DNA from: Comamonadaceae bacterium
GTDB taxonomy: Bacteria > Pseudomonadota > Gammaproteobacteria > Burkholderiales > Burkholderiaceae_C
NCBI GenBank assembly: GCA_003599455.1
Contig: QZKF01000031.1
Coordinates: 42,121 to 106,120 of the forward strand
Direction: 5' to 3'
Length of the DNA: 64,000 nt
Shown here: piece by piece, positions 44,230 to 51,701 of the stretch
Position numbering within the stretch: position 1 is the first letter of the stretch
Layout of the letters: every line of letters begins with the position of its first letter
The notes under the pieces: generated by a model
Told to the model about the DNA's origin: nothing
Database searches by the model: none
What the model saw: only the letters and a program-made list of their open reading frames with translations
Position numbers and translations under genes: made by a program

Positions 44230-45329
44230 TGCGTCGCTGGACCGCGCTCGCGGCACTGGCCTTGCTCGGCACGGGCTGCGCCAGCACCACGGGCGTGGGC
44301 TACTACTGGCAGTCGGTCACCGGCCACCTGCGCCTGATGCAGGCGGCGCGCCCGGTGGACGACTGGCTGGCCGATGCGCAGACCCCGGCCGCGCTGAAAG
44401 AACGGCTCGCGCTGGCGCGCCGCATCCGCGCCTTTGCCGTGGCCGAGCTGGCCCTGCCCGACAACGCGAGCTACCACCGCTACGCCGACCTGCAGCGCCG
44501 CGCTGCCGTCTACAACGTGGTCGCAGCGCCCGCGCTTTCGCTCACGCTGCAGACCTGGTGCTTTCCGGTGGCGGGCTGCGTGGGCTACCGCGGCTATTTC
44601 GCCGAAGCCGATGCCCGGGCCTTCGCCAGCGGCCTGGACCGATCGCTCGAAGTGGCCGTCTACCCTGTGCCCGCCTACTCCACGCTGGGCTGGATGAACT
44701 GGGCCGGCGGCGACCCGCTGCTCAACACCTTCATCGCCTACCCCGAAGGCGAACTCGCGCGCATCGTGTTCCACGAGCTCGCGCACCAGGTGGCCTACGC
44801 CGCGGGCGACACGGCGTTCAACGAATCGTTCGCCACCGCGGTCGAGCGCCTGGGCGGTGCGCGCTGGCTCAACACCCAGGCCGGCGACAAGGCCCGCACC
44901 GACTACGCCACGTTCGACGGCCGGCGCCGCACCTTCCGCGCCCTCACGCTCTCGACGCGCCTGCGCCTGGACGCCATTTACCAGGACGCCGCTCTCGACG
45001 ATGGCGAGAAGACCCGGCGCAAGGCCGCCGCCATGGCCGACTTCCACCGCGCCTACCAGGACCTCAAGCGCGGCTGGGGTGGCTACGCGGGCTACGACCC
45101 CTTCGTGGCCCAGGCCAACAACGCCAGCTTTGGCGCGCAGGCAGCCTATGACGAGCTGGTGCCGGCGTTCGAAGCCCTGTTCGAGCGCGAGGGCCGCGAT
45201 TTTGCGCGGTTCTATGATGCGGTTCGCGCGCTGGCGGCGCAGCCCCGGGACGAGCGGCTGGCCAGCCTGCGCCGCCTGGCGCCCGCCACCACCACGGTAG
45301 CCGCCACCGACGACAGCGCACGACCCTGA
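44229..45329 (+). CDS. Lipoprotein zinc aminopeptidase (Aminopep/PF10023-like)
   Basis: 366 residues. Signal and lipobox LALLGTGCAS, so anchored in a membrane, probably facing the periplasm. The zinc motif is RIVFHELAHQVAYAAG with the third ligand Glu in ESFATAVERLGG. The family-specific segments GYRGYFAEADARAFASGL and YSTLGWMNWAGGDPLLNTFIAYPEGELARIVFHE match putative aminopeptidases of this type. It begins on the last base of the Mo-oxidoreductase stop, suggesting coupled translation; a PHA-region gene follows. Confidence 0.88.
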   Translation: MRRWTALAALALLGTGCASTTGVGYYWQSVTGHLRLMQAARPVDDWLADAQTPAALKERLALARRIRAFAVAELALPDNASYHRYADLQRRAAVYNVVAAPALSLTLQTWCFPVAGCVGYRGYFAEADARAFASGLDRSLEVAVYPVPAYSTLGWMNWAGGDPLLNTFIAYPEGELARIVFHELAHQVAYAAGDTAFNESFATAVERLGGARWLNTQAGDKARTDYATFDGRRRTFRALTLSTRLRLDAIYQDAALDDGEKTRRKAAAMADFHRAYQDLKRGWGGYAGYDPFVAQANNASFGAQAAYDELVPAFEALFEREGRDFARFYDAVRALAAQPRDERLASLRRLAPATTTVAATDDSARP

Positions 45330-45350
45330 CCACCACACACGAGGCAAGCC

Positions 45351-45674
45351 ATGGCAGACATCCACATCGAACGCGATCACACCCTGGGCCTGGCCGGCGC
45401 GCGCAAGCTGGCCTGGCGCTGGGCCGAGCAGGCCGAGAGCGAGTTCGACATGAGCTGCACCTACGAAGAAGGCGAGGGCTGCGACGAAGTGCAGTTCACC
45501 CGCTCGGGCGTGAACGGCACACTGAAGGTGTCTGCCGAAAAGTTTGAACTCGATGCGCGCCTGGGTTTCCTGCTCGGTGCCTTCAAGGACCGCATCGAGA
45601 GCGAGATCGTGAAGAACCTCGACGAACTGCTGGCGGCGAAGAAGCCCGCCGCCAAAAAGAAGAAAGCCGGCTGA
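45351..45674 (+). CDS. Polyhydroxyalkanoic acid system family protein (PHA_gran_rgn)
   Basis: 107 residues: DIHIERDHTLGLAGARKLAWRWAEQAESEFDMSCTYEEGEGCDEVQFTRSGVNGTLKVSAEKFELDARLGFLLGAFKDRIESEIVKNLDELLAAKKPAAKKKKAG. Matches the family found with PHA granule genes; exact role is unknown, perhaps in granule assembly. The lysine-rich end could bind DNA or polyphosphate. Downstream is a hairpin with a U-run, then ACBP. Phasin is about 10 kb away, on the other strand. Confidence 0.9.
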   Translation: MADIHIERDHTLGLAGARKLAWRWAEQAESEFDMSCTYEEGEGCDEVQFTRSGVNGTLKVSAEKFELDARLGFLLGAFKDRIESEIVKNLDELLAAKKPAAKKKKAG

Positions 45675-45693
45675 GCCGGCTGTCGCTATTTTT
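45665..45693 (+). terminator. Terminator overlapping the stop codon of the PHA-region gene
   Basis: Hairpin AGCCGGC-TGA-GCCGGCT, whose loop is the stop codon itself, followed 7 bp later by TTTTT. Compact and plausible, but the gap before the U-run lowers confidence. Confidence 0.55.
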
Positions 45694-45710
45694 CCAGGGC
45701 ACCCGCGGAA

Positions 45711-45776
45711 CCGGCTTTGCCGGGCCGCCAGGTGCGCCCCCTTTGGGGGGTGACGCCGAAGGCGGCGCGGGGGGTC
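45711..45776. repeat. GC-rich intergenic repeat element, copy B
   Basis: GGGCCGCC, then GCGCCCCCTTTGGGGGGTGACGCCGAAGGCGGCGCGGGGGGTC: the same order of blocks as the element at 30599-30675 (CCGCC, C-tract-TT-G-tract, GGCGGCG, G-tract-C). It abuts the stop codon of the acyl-CoA-binding protein gene. Confidence 0.6.
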
Positions 45777-46029
45777 AACTCAGGGACTCGATCAGGTCGA
45801 TGTACTGCTGCATCGCGTCGTCGCTGCCGGTGCCCTTGCAAGCGTTCCACGCATCCCACTTGGCGCGGCCGACCATGTCACCGAAACCGGGCTTCTTCTC
45901 GGTGTTGTCACCGGTGGTGGCCTGCTTGTACAGCGCGTAGATCTTCAGCAGCGTGGCGTTGTCGGGGCGCTCGCTGAGGTTCTTGGAGTTCGCCACAGCG
46001 GCTTCGAAACGGGACTTGAGATCGGCCAT
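45775..46029 (-). CDS. Acyl-CoA-binding protein (ACBP)
   Basis: 84 residues from ATG 46029. Four-helix ACBP with DLKSRFEAAVANSKNLSERPDNATLLKIYALYKQATTGDN, then KPGFGDMVGRAKWDAWNACKGTGSDDAMQQYIDLI: YALYKQAT, KWDAW and the Lys/Tyr contacts are the family hallmarks. It carries long acyl-CoA esters in the cytoplasm. ACBP genes are uncommon in many bacteria but fit a lipid-storage locus, and its start faces the WS/DGAT gene with 171 bp between, so the two may share a control region. Confidence 0.93.
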   Translation of the reverse strand: MADLKSRFEAAVANSKNLSERPDNATLLKIYALYKQATTGDNTEKKPGFGDMVGRAKWDAWNACKGTGSDDAMQQYIDLIESLS

Positions 46030-46200
46030 GAATGCATGCTCCTGGTTGTGAACGCGATGCCCGGCCCGCAACGGCCGGGCTTAGGGGTGTCCCGCTATCT
46101 TACGGTGTGGTCCGTCTGCACAATAGGGCCACAACCCCAAGACAAGCGGTACCGAATGGTCGTCCACCGACCCCGCGGCCCGCGCACCCGAGGAGCATCC

Positions 46201-47784
46201 ATGGTCCAACGCGTTGCCGCCCGCACCGCCCCCCCTGCAGCGCCTGTCCGCGCACCCGCCGCCAGGAAGTCGCCCGCGGCGCTGGTCAACGGTGCGCGCA
46301 CCTCGGTCGCGCAGGCCCTGGCGAGCACGCTGGGCATGCAGGGCGAGCGCATGAGCAAGGTGGACACCGCCTGGCTGCGCATGGACTCGCCGTCGAACCT
46401 GATGATGATCGTGGGCGTCTGGATCCTGCGCCCCGGCATCACCCACGCGGCCTTGAGCGAGCGTGTGCGCGAGCGCCTGCTGCCCTACCGCCGCTTCGTG
46501 CAGCTGGCCCGCGAAGACGCCGCCGGCGCGCACTGGGTGGACGACGCCGATTTCCAGCTGGAGCGCCATGTGGTCACCCACAAGCTGACGCGCCACCGCG
46601 GCCAAAGCGAACAGGCAGCGCTGCAGGCGCGCGTGGCCGACCTCGCCATGCAGCCACTGGACCAAGAGCACCCGCTCTGGCGCTTCGAGCTGATCGAGCA
46701 GTATGGCGGTGGATCGGCCCTGATCGCGCGCATCCACCACTGCATCGCCGACGGCATTGCGCTCATCAGCGTGATGATGAGCCTGGTCGACGGGGGTGGC
46801 CCGCCGCCCGAGCGCAAGAGCCGCAAGCCGGCCAAGGCGGGCCTCGATGGCGCGGAAGACTGGTTGGCCGACACGCTGATCCGCCCGTTCGGCGACATCA
46901 CGGCCAAGGCCCTGGAAGCCGCGGGCGGCAGCGCCGCCCGATCGTTCTCCATGCTCGCGGCGCCGCAGCAAAGCCTGAGCGACACGCTGGGCCAGGCGGT
47001 CGACCTGGCGCGCATGGGCGGCCAGCTCGCCAGCGACCTGGCCGCACTCGCGCTGATGCCCGACGACTCGCCCACCCGCCTCAAGGGGCAGCCCGGCCAC
47101 ACCAAGCGCGTGGCCTGGTGCGAGCCGATCCCGCTCGACGAGGTCAAGGCGATCGGCAAGGCGCTGAACTGCTCGGTCAACGACGTGCTGCTCGGCTGCG
47201 TGGCCGGCGCCATCGGCGCCTACCTGCGCGACCTGGGCGACGACACGCAGGGCAAGGAGATCCGCGCCATGGTGCCGATCAACCTGCGGCCGATGGAGGA
47301 CGCCTGGAAGCTGGGCAACCGCTTCGGCCTGGTGCCCCTGGTGCTGCCGATCGGCGTGGACAACCCGGTCGAGCGGGTGTTCACCGTGCGCTCGCGCATG
47401 AACAACCTCAAGGGCAGCCTGCAGCCCCTGCTCACCTTCGGCCTGCTCTCGGTGGCGGGGCTGCTGATCAAACCCGCGCAGGACGCCATGCTCAGCCTGT
47501 TCGGCCGCAAGACCACGGCGGTCATGACCAACGTGCCCGGGCCGGCGACCAAGCTCAAGGTGTGCGGGTCCACGCTGGAGCAGACCATGTTCTGGGTGCC
47601 GCAGACCGGCACGGTGGGCCTGGGCGTGTCGATCCTGAGTTACGGCGGCGGGGTGCAGTTCGGCGTGATCGCCGACACCACGTTGTGCCCGGACCCGCAG
47701 CGCATCATCGACCAGTTCGAGCCGGAGTTCGCGCGCCTGTTGACGCTGACCCTGATGCTGCCCTGGGGCGAAGCAAAGGGCTGA
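46201..47784 (+). CDS. Wax ester synthase/diacylglycerol acyltransferase (WS/DGAT)
   Basis: 527 residues from ATG 46201 (AGGAG 5 bp before it). The catalytic HHxxxDG motif is HHCIADG (H179, H180, D184, G185). Also PLDQEHPLWRFELIE (the PLW motif) and NCSVNDVLLGCVAGA (the ND motif), and KLGNRFGLVPLVLPI with PVERVF near the end. It condenses fatty alcohol with acyl-CoA to wax ester or diacylglycerol to triacylglycerol at lipid inclusions. The first ~50 residues (Ala/Pro-rich) precede the usual WS/DGAT start near M51, so the N-terminus may be shorter. Partner fatty acyl-CoA reductase at 35242-37227. Confidence 0.92.
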   Translation: MVQRVAARTAPPAAPVRAPAARKSPAALVNGARTSVAQALASTLGMQGERMSKVDTAWLRMDSPSNLMMIVGVWILRPGITHAALSERVRERLLPYRRFVQLAREDAAGAHWVDDADFQLERHVVTHKLTRHRGQSEQAALQARVADLAMQPLDQEHPLWRFELIEQYGGGSALIARIHHCIADGIALISVMMSLVDGGGPPPERKSRKPAKAGLDGAEDWLADTLIRPFGDITAKALEAAGGSAARSFSMLAAPQQSLSDTLGQAVDLARMGGQLASDLAALALMPDDSPTRLKGQPGHTKRVAWCEPIPLDEVKAIGKALNCSVNDVLLGCVAGAIGAYLRDLGDDTQGKEIRAMVPINLRPMEDAWKLGNRFGLVPLVLPIGVDNPVERVFTVRSRMNNLKGSLQPLLTFGLLSVAGLLIKPAQDAMLSLFGRKTTAVMTNVPGPATKLKVCGSTLEQTMFWVPQTGTVGLGVSILSYGGGVQFGVIADTTLCPDPQRIIDQFEPEFARLLTLTLMLPWGEAKG

Positions 47785-48555
47785 TCAGGCCATCGCGAGA
47801 CGGCGGTCGGCGATCTCCAGCAGGCCATCGAAGATCAGGCTCTCCACCAGCTCCACCTGCAGGGACATGCTGGGCGCCATCTTCCAGCCCGCGCCGCCGG
47901 TCATGAAACACACCGGCTCCTCGCCGCAGTGGCGGCGCAGGTTTTCCACCATGCGCTGCACCGCACCGGCAATGGCGAAGGTGCCGCCGCTGGTGAGCGC
48001 ATCGCTGGTGTTGGTGGGAAAGTCGCAGACCTCGCCGGTGGGCACGTGCAGGCCGGCCGTGCCCGACTCGAGCGCGCGCAGCATGATGCCGTGGCCGGGC
48101 AGGATGATGCCGCCCAGAAAGCGGCCCTCGGTGTCGATGGCCTCGACCGTGACGGCGGTGCCCACCATCACCACCACGCACGGCCGTTTCAGGCCACGCG
48201 CGAGCAGCCGCTGGCGCGCACCGATCATGGCGACCCAGCGGTCCGAGCCGAGCCGGGCCGGGTGGTCATAGCCGTTGGTGAGTCCCGCCTCGCCGGTGCT
48301 GGAGACAACCCACTGCGGCGTCACGTCCCAGAGCTCGAGCTGTTCCTCCACCCGCCGCTTGACCGCGTCGCCGGCCACCACGCAGCCAAGCACCCAGCGT
48401 GGCGAAGGCAGGTCGCGCCAGTCGCCTTCTTCCAGGGTTTCGATGTTTTCGAGAAACTGTGCCCCGCTCGCCAACAGCTTGGCCCCCACGCGCGGCGCGT
48501 CGTACAGGGCCCACTTCAGGCGGGTGTTCCCTACGTCCAGGGCCAGAAAAGTCAT
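47785..48555 (-). CDS. coaX: Type III pantothenate kinase
   Basis: 256 residues: first CoA step, phosphorylation of pantothenate without feedback by CoA. Motifs: [11 protein letters not shown] (ATP/phosphate-binding), [12 protein letters not shown] (GxDR, pantothenate binding), [26 protein letters not shown] (the GTA-T motif) and [10 protein letters not shown]. Convergent with WS/DGAT, whose stop codon directly abuts this one. The gene is divergent from nothing: the next upstream gene is a LuxR-type regulator on the same strand. Confidence 0.93.
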   Translation of the reverse strand: MTFLALDVGNTRLKWALYDAPRVGAKLLASGAQFLENIETLEEGDWRDLPSPRWVLGCVVAGDAVKRRVEEQLELWDVTPQWVVSSTGEAGLTNGYDHPARLGSDRWVAMIGARQRLLARGLKRPCVVVMVGTAVTVEAIDTEGRFLGGIILPGHGIMLRALESGTAGLHVPTGEVCDFPTNTSDALTSGGTFAIAGAVQRMVENLRRHCGEEPVCFMTGGAGWKMAPSMSLQVELVESLIFDGLLEIADRRLAMA

Positions 48556-48621
48556 GCGCGGATTATGACCAAGCGGTCTGGATGGAATTGCCGCAGCGCA
48601 GCATCGGCGCGGCCCGCGGCC

Positions 48622-49290
48622 TCAAATCAGGCCGATCCAGCAGGCGCGTTGCACCGCCGCGAGTTTGTTGTCGGTCTGCAGCTTGGCCATGGCGTTGGCC
48701 AGGTGGTAGTTCACCGTGCGCTCCGAGCAGTCCATGCGCAACGCGGTCTCGCGCGCGGTGAGGCCCTCGAACGCGAGGTTGAGGCTCTCGAGCTCGCGCG
48801 GGCTCAGGCCCACGCGCTGCTCGGCGATCGTGCGGCGCAACATCGGCCACACATTGAAGGCCGACCAGGCCAGCACCGCGGCTTCGGAGCGGTCGGCAAA
48901 AGCGCGCGGGCTGAACATGAAACATTCGAAGGCCCGGCCCGCAGGCAGGCTGAACGCCACGCGCACCAGCGTCTGGTAGCCGTGCGCCAGCCACAGGCGA
49001 CGCCAGCGGCTTGATTGTTCGAACGCGGATTTGGAGATGTCCTGCCAGGCCACGAGCGGCGCGTCGCTGTCGCGCCAGCCGGCACCGAAATCGCGGCTCT
49101 CGGCCAGCGCCTCGGCCGGGCCGAGCAGGCGCGGCGGGTGGATCGCCAGCACCTCGCGCTGGTCGCGCCCACCCAGGGGATTGGGGCCCAGCACCAGCAC
49201 GGCTTCCACGCCCTGATCGCGCAGCGCGCACACCCAGTCGGCCAGGATGCCGTCCAGTCCCACACTGTCAAAGTTGACAGGCAGGGTCAT
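48622..49290 (-). CDS. LuxR-type transcriptional regulator
   Basis: 222 residues from ATG 49290; a GTG at 49302 is possible. C-terminal HTH: LSPRELESLNLAFEGLTARETALRMDCSERTVNYHLANAMAKLQTDNKLAAVQRACWIGLI (GerE/LuxR type). The N-terminal ~150 residues resemble an autoinducer-binding domain in layout (W at WQDISKSAFEQSSRWRRLWLAHGYQTLVRVAFSLPAGRAFECFMFS), but I see no luxI gene. It is divergent from the LqsS-like kinase and could be the local reader or an independent solo regulator. A dyad TGCAAC/GTTGCA lies 5-21 bp upstream of the start codon. Confidence 0.88.
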   Translation of the reverse strand: MTLPVNFDSVGLDGILADWVCALRDQGVEAVLVLGPNPLGGRDQREVLAIHPPRLLGPAEALAESRDFGAGWRDSDAPLVAWQDISKSAFEQSSRWRRLWLAHGYQTLVRVAFSLPAGRAFECFMFSPRAFADRSEAAVLAWSAFNVWPMLRRTIAEQRVGLSPRELESLNLAFEGLTARETALRMDCSERTVNYHLANAMAKLQTDNKLAAVQRACWIGLI

Positions 49291-49294
49291 GGTT

Positions 49295-49311
49295 TGCAAC
49301 ACCCTGTTGCA
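49295..49311. promoter_or_regulatory. Inverted repeat TGCAAC-N5-GTTGCA between luxR-type gene and lqsS
   Basis: A perfect 6-bp inverted repeat with a 5-bp spacer inside the divergent regulatory gap. The spacing and symmetry resemble a LuxR-type or general dimer operator and it could control both directions. Suggestive only. Confidence 0.45.
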
Positions 49312-49380
49312 TACACAATGCCTATTGGATCAGGATAGGGGGCAAACGCGGCGGGTGTTGGTCGATCGAAGGAGTGCATA

Positions 49381-50706
49381 TTGTCTTTGGACCGGTTGTG
49401 GATGCTCAGCGCCAAGGCCCGACTCTGGCGGTGGTTGCTGGACGAGGTGGTCCACGCGCCCGTAGAGCCTATTTTGCACCCATCCCGGTACCGCCTGTTG
49501 TGGATCGGCGCTTTCACCTTCGTGGGTCACCTCGTGATCTACGGCATCTGGGGCCATCTGGTTCCACAACCCTACGAGAACGTGTGGGCCCGCCTCGTCA
49601 TGGCGTTCCTGGCCCTGATCTACGTGCTGCCCCGGATTTCCCGGGATCCGTCGTCCACCGAGAGCGGTCGCCTGTTCAGCATCGCCACCTGGATCCAGCT
49701 GCCCTGGTTCTTCACCTGGATGTACTGGATGAACGGCGGCAACGCCGCGTGGCTGGGCAGTGTGGCCGCCATGATCCTCATCTACTACCACGCCACCGAC
49801 TGGCGGATCGCCACCCTGGGACTGATCACGGGCGGTCTGGCGGGGTGGGCCAGCGCCGAGCTGTACCGGCCAGACATGCACCCGTTCCAGGAGCCCATGG
49901 CCAACGTCGTCGTCATCACCTTTGCCTGGCTCATGGGCCTGATGCTGGGGTTCTCCGGCGCCAACCTGCGCCGCGCCCGCTTGCTCAACACGCTGAGCAC
50001 CATGGGCGTGATGGCACACGAACTGCGCACACCGCTGGCCACCGTCAACCTGATGGGCGACGTGCTGCGCAACCTGGTGCAGCACGACGTGCCCGAGGCC
50101 AAGCGCAAGAAGCTCGACGAGCTGGCCACGCGATTGCAGAACCTCGTGCGCAGCATGAACCGCCAGATCGACACCCAGATCTCCAACGCGCAGCTGATGC
50201 GCCTGCCGCGCGAGCAGTCGGCCATCATGGCGGCCGAGCTGGTGCAGGAGGTGGTGAGCCAGTACCCCTACCGGTCCTCGCGCGAGCGCGACTGCGTGCA
50301 GGTGCACATCCAGAACGATTTCTGCTTCGTCGCCTCGCGCCCGCTGTTCGCCCAGGTGCTGACCAACCTGATCAAGAACGCATTGCACGCGCTGGCCGCC
50401 GCCAGCACCGCGCCCAGCCCGGGCGACCTGCGGGTGGACGTGGGCACGCACCATGGCAAGGGCCGCATCGCCGTCTCGGACGACGGCATCGGCATCACCC
50501 ACGAGCAGCAGCAGCGCATCTTCGAACCCTTCTTCTCGACCCAGACCGGTGCCGGCAACGGCCTGGGCCTGACGTTCTGCAAGAACGTGGTGGAAGCCGC
50601 CCATGGACGGCTGAGCGTGCATTCCCAACCCGGACTCGGTGCGGTCTTCATGATCGACCTGCCCCTCCATACACACGCGGCCCTGTCACAGGCTGCTCCA
50701 GGCTGA
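49381..50706 (+). CDS. lqsS: CqsS/LqsS-like sensor histidine kinase
   Basis: 441 residues from a TTG start supported by AAGGAG 6 bp before it. The N-terminal ~190 residues hold about six membrane segments (YRLLWIGAFTFVGHLVIYGIWG; WARLVMAFLALIYVLP; IATWIQLPWFFTWMYWM; AAWLGSVAAMILIYY; VVVITFAWLMGLMLGF), with no large periplasmic domain, as in CqsS and LqsS, which sense alpha-hydroxyketones. The kinase has H213 in VMAHELRTPLATV, N-box LIKNALHAL, G1 DDGIGI and G2 GNGLGLTF. It is 7 bp from the response-regulator gene and facing an autoinducer synthase gene. Confidence 0.88.
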   Translation: MSLDRLWMLSAKARLWRWLLDEVVHAPVEPILHPSRYRLLWIGAFTFVGHLVIYGIWGHLVPQPYENVWARLVMAFLALIYVLPRISRDPSSTESGRLFSIATWIQLPWFFTWMYWMNGGNAAWLGSVAAMILIYYHATDWRIATLGLITGGLAGWASAELYRPDMHPFQEPMANVVVITFAWLMGLMLGFSGANLRRARLLNTLSTMGVMAHELRTPLATVNLMGDVLRNLVQHDVPEAKRKKLDELATRLQNLVRSMNRQIDTQISNAQLMRLPREQSAIMAAELVQEVVSQYPYRSSRERDCVQVHIQNDFCFVASRPLFAQVLTNLIKNALHALAAASTAPSPGDLRVDVGTHHGKGRIAVSDDGIGITHEQQQRIFEPFFSTQTGAGNGLGLTFCKNVVEAAHGRLSVHSQPGLGAVFMIDLPLHTHAALSQAAPG

Positions 50707-50713
50707 CGACACG

Positions 50714-51700
50714 ATGGCTCTCACGATCTCCCTCTTCCACCGTCCCGGCAGCGTGCTGTTCCTGGACGACGACACCGACTACCTTGAAATGCTGGGCATG
50801 GTCATCCCGGCGCACTGGCAGGTCGAGCTGTATTCCCGCCCCTCGGGCTTTGCCGCCCGCATGCAGAACGAGCCCGCGCGCTGGGAAGCCGACGCGATGG
50901 CGCAGCTGCAGATGATCGAGCGCTGGCGCCAGGGCCAGCCGCTGCTGCCGCAGGTGCTGCGCTACTGGGCCATCAGTGCCTCGCGCTACGAGCTGGCGCA
51001 GATCTGCGTGGTGGACTACGCCATGCCCGGCACCGACGGGCTCAAGGTGCTCAACACCCTGCTCGACTGGCCGGGCTCGCGCGTGCTGCTCACCGGCCAG
51101 GCCGACGAACAGATCGCCATCCAGGCGTTCAACAACGGCCTGATCGACCAGTTCGTGCCCAAGCAGACCACCGACATCACGCGCCACCTGCTCGGCGTGC
51201 TGCGCAAGCTGTCGCAAACGCCGCATCCGCGCCTCAACACCCTCTGGCGCGCCGCCCTGCGGCCGGCCCAGCAGTCCATGCTGCAGATCCCTTCGGTGGC
51301 GCAGGCCCTGCGCACCTACACCGAGCAGCACTGGGTGGAGTACGTGGTGCTGGGCGAGCCGTTCGGGCTGATCGGGCTCGACGCGGCCGGCCAATGCCAC
51401 TGGCTCCAGCTCGAACCCACGGCCAGCCTGCCCGATCTGGCCGAGCTCGCGGGCTCGGCCGGGCTGGGGTTTGACGCCGTGCGCGCGGTGCAGTCCGGCC
51501 AGCGGCTGGCCGCCGTGGAGTTGCACCAGCAGATGGGGTTGCGCGGCCCGGTGCGCACGGCGCCCGCCTTTCCCCTGGGCGACGACGGCGTGCTGTCCGC
51601 CGCGGTGTTCACCCTGCAGCCCGCCGACCTGCCCCAGCCCATCTATGCCTACCGGCATTTCCTGGAAGCGCAGGGCGGGCGCAGCGTTCAGGACACTTAG
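50714..51700 (+). CDS. lqsR: LqsR-like response regulator
   Basis: 328 residues. Receiver: acidic pocket LFLDDDTD (18-22), phospho-Asp D101 in CVVDYAMPGTDG, VLLTGQAD and FVPKQT. About 40 extra residues between the pocket and the phospho-Asp give D101, close to D108 of Legionella LqsR; a normal receiver would place it near 55. The C-terminal 150 residues carry no DNA-binding helix I recognise, again as in LqsR, whose output domain is a nucleotide-binding-like fold. It is in one transcript with the kinase, and converges with the synthase gene with a single base between the stops. Confidence 0.86.
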   Translation: MALTISLFHRPGSVLFLDDDTDYLEMLGMVIPAHWQVELYSRPSGFAARMQNEPARWEADAMAQLQMIERWRQGQPLLPQVLRYWAISASRYELAQICVVDYAMPGTDGLKVLNTLLDWPGSRVLLTGQADEQIAIQAFNNGLIDQFVPKQTTDITRHLLGVLRKLSQTPHPRLNTLWRAALRPAQQSMLQIPSVAQALRTYTEQHWVEYVVLGEPFGLIGLDAAGQCHWLQLEPTASLPDLAELAGSAGLGFDAVRAVQSGQRLAAVELHQQMGLRGPVRTAPAFPLGDDGVLSAAVFTLQPADLPQPIYAYRHFLEAQGGRSVQDT

Positions 51701-51701
51701 G

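Noticed and set aside
49295..49311. lux box of a canonical AHL system
   Set aside because: No luxI homologue in the window and the repeat is shorter than a typical 20-bp lux box; kept only as a generic dyad.
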